The notes beneath the pieces were generated by a model. The model searched no databases and was not told the DNA's origin. It saw only the letters and a list, made by a program, of their open reading frames with translations. From Rivularia sp. MS3 (lineage in GTDB: Bacteria; Cyanobacteriota; Cyanobacteriia; Cyanobacteriales; Nostocaceae), in contig JAHCMI010000050.1 of assembly GCA_019192545.1 (NCBI GenBank), positions 1-64,000 of the forward strand: a stretch of 64,000 nt of DNA. The letters run 5' to 3'. Made by a program: the position numbers and the translations under genes. Shown in pieces: positions 28,091-36,854 of the stretch; the stretch's first letter is position 1, and each line of letters opens with the position of its first letter.

Positions 28091-31000
28091 ATGCATAATA
28101 TTTCAGGGCAACAGTCGGGGGCTACCCAAGAAACTTTATTACACCGTATTGCTAATCGTATTCGCCAGTCTTTAGAGCTAAAAGAAATTTTAAATACGAT
28201 GGTGGCCGAAGTCAGAGATTACCTTGGAACAGACCGTGTTAAGGTATACCAGTTCAATCCTGATAGCAGTGGAGTAGTCATTGCTGAATCAATTCATAAT
28301 AATCGGCTACCTTCTTTATTTGGACTGCACTTTCCTGCTGATGATATTCCTCCTTATGCCCGCGAATTATTTTTACGGGCGCGTCAGCGTTCGGTAGTCG
28401 ATGTTAGCATAGCTCAAATTGGAATTAGTCCCTTAGACCATCCAGAAACTGGAGAGGCTCAAGAGCAAAACGATATTCGCTACCGTCCTTTAGACCCCTG
28501 TCATGCAGAGTATTTAACTGCAATGGGGGTAAAATCTTCTGTAATAGTACCGATTGTTTTAGAAGAAATTTCTACTGGTAAAAAACAATCTTCTTCCTCA
28601 AATCCTTCTGCTCAACTTTGGGGATTGCTGGCTTGTCATCATAGCGAATCGCGTAATGTTACCGAAGAGGAATTGCAGTTTATTCAAGCTGTTGTTGACC
28701 AAGTTGCAGTTGCTATAGCTCAGTCAATGCTGCTTAATCAAGTGCGATCGCAGGCAAAACAAGAAGCAAATATTAATCGCGTTACGGAACTGCTTTATAC
28801 AAGTCCGACAGTAAAATCCCAAGCAGCACTTGAAGAAGCAGTTGCGACTTTTAATGGTTCTGGTGGCAGACTTTATTTGCTTGCGGATGAATACCAACCG
28901 AGGGAAATTTACGCCTATGGGAAGCAGCCAGATTTTATCAGTGAAGAACAAAATCGAGTTGTTGAAGAAAATTACCTCTGGAAGAATTTTTTGCATTCAG
29001 TAATTGAATCTGGTTCCGATAGTACTGGTTATAAACCTTGGTCGGTACAGTGGATGCGTTCGGTATACAATTTAGGCAATTGCGATTACAAAGAAGAAAT
29101 TGATAACCATCCCAACCTATGGGCAATTGACGACTTGTACCGCGAACCTTTATTCCGTACTTTAGCTCCATTCTTTCAATCTACTCCCATTCGCAGTTTG
29201 TTAATTATTCCTCTACATTATGGAAATCATATTGTTGGCTGCTTAACTATTTTCCGAGATGAAGTAGATACGGAAATTCTATGGGCAGGATGGCATAATC
29301 CCGATACTCGTCAATTGATGGCAAGACAGTCTTTTGAAGTATGGAGACAAGAGAAAGCCTCACAAGCTCAAGTTTGGACGGAAGAAGAATTAAAATACGC
29401 TCAAGCACTTAGCGAACGATTTTCTACAGCGATAAAACAGTATAGGCTTTATCAACAAGTACAAACATTAAACGCGAATCTAGAACAGCAAGTAGAAGAG
29501 CGTACAGAACAACTTCAACAAAAAACTCAGCAGCTAGAGTTTTCTAATCTAGAGTTAGAAAACTTTATTTCCAGGCAAGAAGCCCTTGCGGGCATTGTTG
29601 CTAAAATACGCGAATCTCTTGATATTGAAGAAATTTTCCGCATTACAACCAAAGAATTAAGCCAGATTCTTGATGTTGATAGAGTTTCGGTTTATCAGTT
29701 TAATTCCGATTGGGGAGGAGAATTTGTTGCTGACTTTGAATGTATTACTCCTAAATGGTTTGATGTGGGTAATTTAGGTGTTAATACAGTGTGGGATGAC
29801 ACTTATCTGCAAGAAACTCAAGGCGGTAGATATCGTAAAGGTGAATTTTCCGTAGTTGATGATGTTTATCAACAAGGGTTTTCTCAATGCCATCTCGATA
29901 TATACGAACAGTTCCAAATCAAGGCTTTTATTGTAGTACCAATATTTGTTGGCAAAGACCTTTGGGGACTCTTAGGAGTATACCAACACCAGCAATTGCG
30001 ACATTGGAAACCTTCAGAAGTTGAATTTACCTCTCAAATAGCGGCACAATTAGGAGTAGCTTTACAGCATTCTACTTTGTTAGCTTATACTCGTCAGCAG
30101 ACAAAAGAGTTAAAAATTTCTAATACCGAACTGCAACGAGGAATTGAAACACAAAAGGCTATTTCAAGTATAGTCGCCAAAATTCGCTCTTCATTAGATG
30201 TAAATATTGTATTTTCTACCACAACACAAGCAGTACGAGAGTTACTCAAAGCAGATAGAGCAGTAATTTATCGTTTTAATCCAGATTGGAGTGGTGAATT
30301 TATCGCAGAGTCTGTAAATCAAAATTATCACTCCTTGATGAAAATGCAGTGGCAAGATAATAAGTTAAGAAATAATGTTAGCGAATGTAGCGTTAAAAAT
30401 TTATCTTCACCGTCTTCTCAAGATAGTTATTTAATGGACACCAAAGGTGGTTCCTTTGCAAAAGGAACAGTTTTTCGTGTTTGTAATGATATTTATGATG
30501 CTGGCTTCGATGATTGCTATATTAAGGTTTTAGAAGGCTATCGCGCTCGAGCTTATGCAATTATTGCCATCTATCAGCAAGAAAAACTATGGGGTTTATT
30601 AGCAGCTTTCCAGAATGATGCTCCTCGTGAATGGCAAGATTTTGAAGTGCAGTTTCTTCAACAAATATCAGAACAAATGAGTGTGGCTCTACAGCAGTCC
30701 GATTTACACAATCAGGTAAAATCTCAAGCAACAAAACTCGAACAAACTTTAATTAACTTAAAGGAAACTCAAGCTCAACTTATCCAAACCGAGAAAATGT
30801 CTAGTTTGGGACAGTTGGTAGCAGGAATTGCTCACGAAATCAACAACCCTGTTAATTTTATCCATGCTAATTTAGCTCATCTTTCCGAATACACAGACAA
30901 TATTTTGCGAGTATTAAACAGCTATCAGGAATACTGCCCCGAACCTTCCGATCGAGTTCAAGCATTACTTGAAGAAGCTGATATAGAATATATTGCCGAA

Positions 31001-31600
31001 GATTTACCAAAACTTTGTTCTTCTTTATCCATAGGAACTAAACGCATTCAATCTATTGTTTTATCATTACGCAGCTTTTCACGTTTAGATGAAGCGGAAA
31101 TGAAACCTGTAGATATCCATGATGGCATTGAAGGTACTTTATTGATTCTACAGCATCGGCTTAAAACTGATAGCTCTAAGATTTGTATAAATATTGTGAA
31201 AGAATATGGCGATCTGCCTTCAGTTGAGTGTTATGCTGGGCAACTCAATCAAGTCTTTATGAATTTGCTAGCGAATGCAATTGATGAGCTACAATCTATG
31301 AATTCTGCTTCTGAAGACGATAAGACTAGAACCATCACAATCAAAACTCAGCTTTTAGAAAACAATTGGGTAAAAATATCTATAAAAGATGATGGTAGAG
31401 GAATTCCTACAGAAATTATAGATAAACTATTTGACCCATTTTTTACTACTAAGGCAGTCGGGCAAGGTACCGGCTTGGGATTGTCAATTAGTTACAAAAT
31501 CATTGAAAAGCATGGTGGTAAATTATATTGTAACTCTACCCTGGGTGAAGGTGCCGAATTTGTAATTGAATTACCATCTAAATCTGCCCTTTGTACTTGA
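28091..31600 (+). CDS. Multi-GAF phytochrome/cyanobacteriochrome-like sensor histidine kinase
   Basis: This 1169-residue protein has four GAF-type regions. GAF1 (about 15-215) carries the phytochrome-like FPADDIPPYARELF and Cys137-His138 (DPCHAEYLTAMGVKSS). GAF2 (about 235-455) lacks an obvious bilin Cys. GAF3 (about 495-662) has WDDTYLQETQGGRYR and Cys600-His601 (SQCHLDIYEQFQIKA). GAF4 (about 690-870) has Cys809-Tyr810 (DDCYIKVLEGYRARAYA). A coiled coil leads to a histidine kinase: His915 in GIAHEINNPVNF, N box NLLANAIDEL, DDGRGIP and GTGLGLSISYKI. The Cys-His pairs align with bilin-binding sites, so light sensing is likely for GAF1 and GAF3. No response regulator is adjacent. Confidence 0.9.
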   Translation: MHNISGQQSGATQETLLHRIANRIRQSLELKEILNTMVAEVRDYLGTDRVKVYQFNPDSSGVVIAESIHNNRLPSLFGLHFPADDIPPYARELFLRARQRSVVDVSIAQIGISPLDHPETGEAQEQNDIRYRPLDPCHAEYLTAMGVKSSVIVPIVLEEISTGKKQSSSSNPSAQLWGLLACHHSESRNVTEEELQFIQAVVDQVAVAIAQSMLLNQVRSQAKQEANINRVTELLYTSPTVKSQAALEEAVATFNGSGGRLYLLADEYQPREIYAYGKQPDFISEEQNRVVEENYLWKNFLHSVIESGSDSTGYKPWSVQWMRSVYNLGNCDYKEEIDNHPNLWAIDDLYREPLFRTLAPFFQSTPIRSLLIIPLHYGNHIVGCLTIFRDEVDTEILWAGWHNPDTRQLMARQSFEVWRQEKASQAQVWTEEELKYAQALSERFSTAIKQYRLYQQVQTLNANLEQQVEERTEQLQQKTQQLEFSNLELENFISRQEALAGIVAKIRESLDIEEIFRITTKELSQILDVDRVSVYQFNSDWGGEFVADFECITPKWFDVGNLGVNTVWDDTYLQETQGGRYRKGEFSVVDDVYQQGFSQCHLDIYEQFQIKAFIVVPIFVGKDLWGLLGVYQHQQLRHWKPSEVEFTSQIAAQLGVALQHSTLLAYTRQQTKELKISNTELQRGIETQKAISSIVAKIRSSLDVNIVFSTTTQAVRELLKADRAVIYRFNPDWSGEFIAESVNQNYHSLMKMQWQDNKLRNNVSECSVKNLSSPSSQDSYLMDTKGGSFAKGTVFRVCNDIYDAGFDDCYIKVLEGYRARAYAIIAIYQQEKLWGLLAAFQNDAPREWQDFEVQFLQQISEQMSVALQQSDLHNQVKSQATKLEQTLINLKETQAQLIQTEKMSSLGQLVAGIAHEINNPVNFIHANLAHLSEYTDNILRVLNSYQEYCPEPSDRVQALLEEADIEYIAEDLPKLCSSLSIGTKRIQSIVLSLRSFSRLDEAEMKPVDIHDGIEGTLLILQHRLKTDSSKICINIVKEYGDLPSVECYAGQLNQVFMNLLANAIDELQSMNSASEDDKTRTITIKTQLLENNWVKISIKDDGRGIPTEIIDKLFDPFFTTKAVGQGTGLGLSISYKIIEKHGGKLYCNSTLGEGAEFVIELPSKSALCT

Positions 31601-31640
31601 ATTAATCGCACGCTTGTCAGCTAGACAGTGGCTTGCTCCG

Positions 31641-31667
31641 GTTGGGTTGCGCTTTGCTTAACCCAAC
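31641..31667. terminator. Hairpin between convergent genes (GTTGGGTT type)
   Basis: GTTGGGTT and AACCCAAC form an 8-bp stem. The sequence belongs to the common cyanobacterial 'GGTTGGGTT' repeats, also seen at 42745-42834. Confidence 0.45.
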
Positions 31668-31799
31668 GCCTCTACTGGGTTACTACTTACAATACTCGAT
31701 TAAAAATTCCCAATTCCTAACTAAGTAACAACTAAAAAGGATGTTGCATTTAATAAAGTGAAACCCAACCAACTGTTACTACAGATACCCCTACTGTTA

Positions 31800-32882
31800 C
31801 TACTGTAAAGTTTGCCAAACTTTGATTGTTTTATCAAAACTACTACTAACAAGAGTTTTACTATCCGGACTAAATGCTACAGACCAAACTCTTTGAGAAT
31901 GTCCTCTAAGAGTAGTGATTCTTCTTCCGGTTTCAGGATTCCATAACTTAACTGTCTTATCCCAGCTACCACTTGCAAGGGTTTTACCATCTGGGCTAAA
32001 TGCTACAGACCAAATTCTATGAGAATGTCCACTCAAAACGCGCAGTTTCGATCCAGTACGAAGATCCCACAACTTAATAGTCTTATCCCAACTACCGCTT
32101 GCAAGGGTTTTACCATCTGGACTAAATGCTAAAGAACTAACTGCGTCTAAATGACCTGGTAAAGATTTAATTTTATTCCCCGTAGCTAAATCCCATAACT
32201 TAATCGTGCCTTCAAAATGATTCCCCGTTGCAAAAGTTTTACCGTCGGGACTGATTGCAACTACATTTGCTACGTCACAATCTCCTGTGATGCTACGGAT
32301 TTTGGTTCCCGTAACTGCATTCCATAAATTAATATTCTGATCCCAACTACTACTAACAATAAAATTGCCATCCGGACTAAAAGCTATGGAACCGACAGAG
32401 GCGGAATGTCCTATCATGGCTCGGATTTGCCTCCCCGTTGCAACATCCCACAATCGAATAACTTTATCTCCCCCAGCAGAAGCTAGTATTTTTCCGTCTG
32501 GACTAAAAGCTACAGTATTAACTGCATCAGAATGTCCTTTAAGAGTCCTAATCAGCTTTTTTGTCTCAAAATCCCACAATTTAATTGTCTTATCTGCGCT
32601 AACAGAAGCAATTATTCTTCCTGCGCTCGCTTCTGCTGGCTCAGGACTTACAGCGATCGCCCAAACCGAATCGGAATGTCCGGTTAATGTGGACTTGAGA
32701 GAAGCACTTGTCCAAGGTGGTGATGATTTTAACTTAGGCTCGCTCAAGCGCGCAGGTAAATTATTACTACTATTGCTAGCAGCAGGATAAACTTGCCAGC
32801 TCCAGATTTTGGTAAAGCCTAAAATTACCACTGACGAACTGGTTAAAATTTTCAATATGTAATTATTCATATTCACAGTCAC
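31800..32882 (-). CDS. Seven-bladed WD40 repeat protein, membrane-anchored or secreted
   Basis: The 360-residue protein has an N-terminal hydrophobic segment (about 8-33), a Ser/Pro-rich linker, and seven WD40 units (about 65-360). Each unit has a GH start and a W-D-like end, such as LSGHSHRIWSVAFSPDGKTLASGSWDKTVKLW. Seven units make one closed beta-propeller, a protein-binding platform. The first blade reads SPEPAEASAGRII where the others have SPDGK, an in-frame gain of seven residues. The gene lies beside a kinase-WD40 gene on the same strand. Start may be Met1 or Met5. Confidence 0.9.
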   Translation of the reverse strand: MTVNMNNYILKILTSSSVVILGFTKIWSWQVYPAASNSSNNLPARLSEPKLKSSPPWTSASLKSTLTGHSDSVWAIAVSPEPAEASAGRIIASVSADKTIKLWDFETKKLIRTLKGHSDAVNTVAFSPDGKILASAGGDKVIRLWDVATGRQIRAMIGHSASVGSIAFSPDGNFIVSSSWDQNINLWNAVTGTKIRSITGDCDVANVVAISPDGKTFATGNHFEGTIKLWDLATGNKIKSLPGHLDAVSSLAFSPDGKTLASGSWDKTIKLWDLRTGSKLRVLSGHSHRIWSVAFSPDGKTLASGSWDKTVKLWNPETGRRITTLRGHSQRVWSVAFSPDSKTLVSSSFDKTIKVWQTLQ

Positions 32883-33076
32883 TATAAATCGAGCGTGAAG
32901 CTGAACCCTGAATCAACTTCATTAACCAAAAAAATATACTTAAATTTATTCTTTGATAGAAATATATTCATCTATCAATTCATTCAATAATATCCCGGAA
33001 GAATTTCCAAGACTTAGGCATATTCTTTACAAGTATTTTATATTGACTTTATTCGGAATTGTTATTCTCTAAGTAA

Positions 33077-35155
33077 TTAAAAAAGAGATATTTGCCATAT
33101 TTTAACCGTATTATCTTGGGCAGAGCTAACAAGTATATTTCCATCCTTATTAAAAGTAAGAGATTCGACTTGATCGGAATGTCCTCTTAAAGTATTTAAA
33201 AGTTCCCCAGTGTTTAAATTCCATAATTTAATTGTTTCGTCGCTACTACCTGAAGCAAGAAGACTACTTCTAAAACCAATGGCGGTAGAGGTTACAGGTT
33301 GGGAATGTCCTGTAAAACTACGTATTTTATCTCCAGTTACTGGATTCCATATACTTATAGAATTATTATGATTCCCAATTACCGAATCATTAGCTGTAAT
33401 TCCAGATATGTTAACAAAATTAACAGAGTAAATATTACTAGAGCTTATTAGTAAATTACGTATAAACTGGTAAGATTTAACATCCCAAAGTTTAATAGTG
33501 CCATCAAAGCTACCGCTAGCAAGCATCTTTCCCGTAGAGTCAAAAGCAAGGGAACTAATACGAGCTTTATGACTGTTAAAACTAACTATATTTTCACCAG
33601 TATTAAGATTCCATAATTTAATAATATTGTCATCGCCTCCAGAAGCAAGTATCTTACCATCAGGGCTAATAGCTAAAGCATGAACCGATTGCTTATGTCC
33701 TTTTAAAGTGCGAATTTCTTGCCCCGTAGCAAGATTCCATATTTTAATAGTTTTATCTTCGCTACCACTGGCAAACTTTGTACCTCCAGGATTAATCGCC
33801 ACAACATTGACTTTGGCATTGTGAGCGTCGAAAACAGATATTTCCTGCCCCGTTACTAAACTCCATAGTTTTATTCCAAAAACGCTGGTTGCCAAAACTG
33901 TCTTGCTATCAGGGCTGATTGCAAGGGATGACACCGAATCATAAGCTAAATTAAAGGTAGCAATTACGGCTAGTTTCTGCTTCTTTGATAAAGGTTGGGT
34001 AAGAATTCTCTCAGTTTTAGCTGTGGGTTGATTGTTGGTATCGTTACGAATTTGGGTTTCGCGAGTTTTCCAATACCAGACTTCTCCGACAATAAACATG
34101 CTGATAGCTAACAATGCCAGAAATACTTTCTTGTATTTTGTATATTTATTTACTGAGAATATTTCTGTTGGTGGTAATAATAATTCGTCCGTTTCTGTTA
34201 AAGGTGGTAAAACCACCGGATATTTTTGTAATTCCTTCAAATCTGCAATTACTTCTACAGCAGATTTATAGCGCTGTTCGACATCTTTTTTCAATAATTT
34301 ATCAATAATATGAGCAAGCTCATCGCTAATTGGATAATTAAGATATTGTTCCCAATTACTCATCCAGCTATAACCATGCTCCGTCCATAATTGAAAAGGT
34401 GAAATACCAGTCATTAAATGAAAACAGGTAGCCCCAACGCTAAACAAATCGCTGGCAGGATAAGCTAAACCATCTCTAATTTGTTCTATGGCTGAGTAAC
34501 CATGAGAACCTATAGAAGTTCCCACTTTCAAATTGAGTTTTGGTTTTAATTCTTTAGAAGAACCAAAATCGATTAGGACTAAATTCCCCGCCAATTCTTG
34601 AGGAGAAGTGCGACGGATAATGTTTTGGGGTTTAATATCTCGATGAACAACTCCTCTTTCATGAACAAAATGAAGAATTGGTAATAAATTTAATAGAAAT
34701 TCTCTAACTTCTTTCTCGCTATAACAGCGCAGCCAAATATCTCCTTCACGGCGATTTTCTAATTCTTCAAGTAAATTTTCTCCGTCAATAAATTGCTGTA
34801 CCAGATACAAGCAGCTATCTTGTTCAAAATAAGCCAAAAGTTTGGGAATCTGAGGATTTTCTCCTAGCTCTTGCAGTCTTTGTGCTTCTTTTTCAAACAA
34901 TTCTACTGCTTTCTTTAGCGCCCAATTTCCTTCAATTTTAGGTGCTAATTGCTTGATAACACAAAGTTCATTCAATTTATCTGAATCTTGAGCCAAATAA
35001 GTTTTTCCAAACCCACCTTCTTGTGAAAGCACCCGGATAACTCGAAACCGATTTCGTAATAATGGTATTAAACGCACCCCGCAGCTAGCGCACACTGTTG
35101 ACGATTTATCATTGAGGGGATTTAGGCAATCGGGATTTAGGCAGCAGATCATCAT
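33077..35155 (-). CDS. Ser/Thr kinase with zinc ribbon, membrane segment and WD40 propeller
   Basis: The 692-residue protein begins with a four-Cys zinc-ribbon-like motif (CCLNPDCLNP...VCASCG). A full kinase domain (about 33-310) follows, with LSQEGGFGKTYLA, the Lys in CVIKQL, HRDIKPQN, IDFGSS and the activation segment. One membrane helix (about 345-366) separates it from seven WD40 units (about 395-692). This is a common cyanobacterial arrangement that places a propeller outside and a kinase inside. The propeller probably binds a protein; the ligand is unknown. Confidence 0.93.
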   Translation of the reverse strand: MMICCLNPDCLNPLNDKSSTVCASCGVRLIPLLRNRFRVIRVLSQEGGFGKTYLAQDSDKLNELCVIKQLAPKIEGNWALKKAVELFEKEAQRLQELGENPQIPKLLAYFEQDSCLYLVQQFIDGENLLEELENRREGDIWLRCYSEKEVREFLLNLLPILHFVHERGVVHRDIKPQNIIRRTSPQELAGNLVLIDFGSSKELKPKLNLKVGTSIGSHGYSAIEQIRDGLAYPASDLFSVGATCFHLMTGISPFQLWTEHGYSWMSNWEQYLNYPISDELAHIIDKLLKKDVEQRYKSAVEVIADLKELQKYPVVLPPLTETDELLLPPTEIFSVNKYTKYKKVFLALLAISMFIVGEVWYWKTRETQIRNDTNNQPTAKTERILTQPLSKKQKLAVIATFNLAYDSVSSLAISPDSKTVLATSVFGIKLWSLVTGQEISVFDAHNAKVNVVAINPGGTKFASGSEDKTIKIWNLATGQEIRTLKGHKQSVHALAISPDGKILASGGDDNIIKLWNLNTGENIVSFNSHKARISSLAFDSTGKMLASGSFDGTIKLWDVKSYQFIRNLLISSSNIYSVNFVNISGITANDSVIGNHNNSISIWNPVTGDKIRSFTGHSQPVTSTAIGFRSSLLASGSSDETIKLWNLNTGELLNTLRGHSDQVESLTFNKDGNILVSSAQDNTVKIWQISLF

Positions 35156-35438
35156 TTAATTCGGGCAACTGCGTGATAGTTTATGCTAACAAAAGCCCCA
35201 ATTTTTCTTTATAATAGAAAAATTATTTCATTATTATACAAAAATCTCTGTAGAAAAATGTTTAAATTCGATTAATTAAATTATTTTTCGTCAAATGTAA
35301 TCAAGTTTACTGAGATTATTGTATGAATAACAACTATCTGTAGATTAATTAAAAGTTTTTTCACAGTCGGAAATAAATAGTCTACTTCAAAGAATATACT
35401 TAAGCTCAATTTTTTATTTCTGTTAAATTTTAAACAGA

Positions 35439-36545
35439 TTATGCCATTGATGAATAACGTTGATAATTACGTTTATGATTACGTTGCGATTTTCTGGCAT
35501 TTATCTTGGCTTTCCATTCACGAATAGCGATCGCAGTTCGCGTGAATGGAGGAACATAACTATAGTAATTATCTTCAAAGCTATTAGTTTTTGGCTTCTT
35601 TTTTTCTCCTAAAGGTTGAACGCTCAAACAATTGGTTAGGTGAGGTAAATGGGATTCTACACCCAAGGCAAACATGACTTCAGAAGCAGAGCTAAAACGC
35701 TCTTTCACACTAACTTTCAGCATTTTGTTGAGAATTGAACCAAAATGTTCGCTTACCGTTATTTGTTTTTGCCAGCAGATTTCACCTGTATTTGTGTCGT
35801 AATCAAATTCTAAAGGTGCTTTGCCGCTAAGCAAATAAAGACAGGTGACACCTAATGCGTAAATATCGCTACTATAAACTGGACGCAGAGAAAACTGTTC
35901 TGGAGGAGCAAAACCCATAGTGCCGACAAAATTTGTAGTAGCAGTTTTATCGGCAAGCTCGCTAGCTTTTGCTAACTCTTCTCTAACTGCACCAAAATCA
36001 ATTAAAACTAAACGTCCATCATCATCACATCGAAGCAAATTATGTGGCTTGATATCGCGATGAATAACATGATTTTTGTGAATATACTGTAAAACTGGAA
36101 GAATTTCTTGTAAAAACTTCTTTACTGCATCTTCACTCAAAACACCACTACGTCTCACCTCCCGAGTTAAAGTACAGCCACGGACATATTCTTGAACCAG
36201 AAAAAATTCTCCTCCTACTTCAAAATAGTCCAACAGCATCGGAATTTGAGAATGATTGCCAAGTTGACCTAAAGTTTTAGCTTCTTTTTCAAAACGTTCT
36301 TTAGCTTTTTCCCAACTTTTGGGACTGCTAACTTTAGGACAAAGCTGTTTAATAACGCATAAAGGATGTCCGGGTAAAGTTACATTTCGAGCTAAAAAAG
36401 TAACTCCGAATCCTCCTCTACCTAAAATACGTAAGATTGCATATCGTTGGCGAAATAAAGTTTTGGAACCACATAATTGTCCTAATTTAGTATTCATCAA
36501 AAGGTCTGAATGAAAATTCGATACTTTTCGAGAAAAACGATTCAT
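35439..36545 (-). CDS. Serine/threonine protein kinase
   Basis: The 368-residue soluble kinase has all catalytic motifs: LGRGGFGVTFLA, Lys66 (CVIKQL), HRDIKPHN, IDFGAV and GTMGFAPPEQFS. The 60-residue basic tail (REWKAKINARKSQRNHKRNYQ) could bind nucleic acid or membrane. ATG at 36545 gives the longest form; an in-frame ATG at 36497 (MNTKLGQLC) is a realistic alternative. It lies 283 bp upstream of the kinase-WD40 gene on the same strand, in a group of three signalling genes. Confidence 0.92.
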   Translation of the reverse strand: MNRFSRKVSNFHSDLLMNTKLGQLCGSKTLFRQRYAILRILGRGGFGVTFLARNVTLPGHPLCVIKQLCPKVSSPKSWEKAKERFEKEAKTLGQLGNHSQIPMLLDYFEVGGEFFLVQEYVRGCTLTREVRRSGVLSEDAVKKFLQEILPVLQYIHKNHVIHRDIKPHNLLRCDDDGRLVLIDFGAVREELAKASELADKTATTNFVGTMGFAPPEQFSLRPVYSSDIYALGVTCLYLLSGKAPLEFDYDTNTGEICWQKQITVSEHFGSILNKMLKVSVKERFSSASEVMFALGVESHLPHLTNCLSVQPLGEKKKPKTNSFEDNYYSYVPPFTRTAIAIREWKAKINARKSQRNHKRNYQRYSSMA

Positions 36546-36710
36546 TATAGTGAATAGTATTATTTACATTGTGACATTACGACTCTGCGATTTTTTCAAT
36601 GTAACTACTATCCGTATTTGTCGCCAGTATAATTACCGTATCTTTGCAAAAACCTAATTTTTCTCTAACTTTTCCTTGAATACTCCGGATAGTAATTAGG
36701 GGAAGCAGGG

Positions 36711-36768
36711 AGTAAGTGGCAAGTAGTAAGTAGTAAGTAGCAAGTAGTCAGTAGTCAGTAATGAGTAA
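36711..36768. repeat. STRR cluster (AGTAAGT/AGTAGTC)
   Basis: Tandem heptamers of GTAGTAA/GTAGTCA type sit in the 309-bp gap between the GH57 gene end and the kinase gene. No gene is seen in the gap. Confidence 0.75.
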
Positions 36769-36854
36769 AACTAGTTATCTTTTCCCTCACTCTCTCCCTC
36801 TCTCCCTCCCTCACTCCTATCCCCAATGCCCAATCACCAATTACCAATTGCTTA

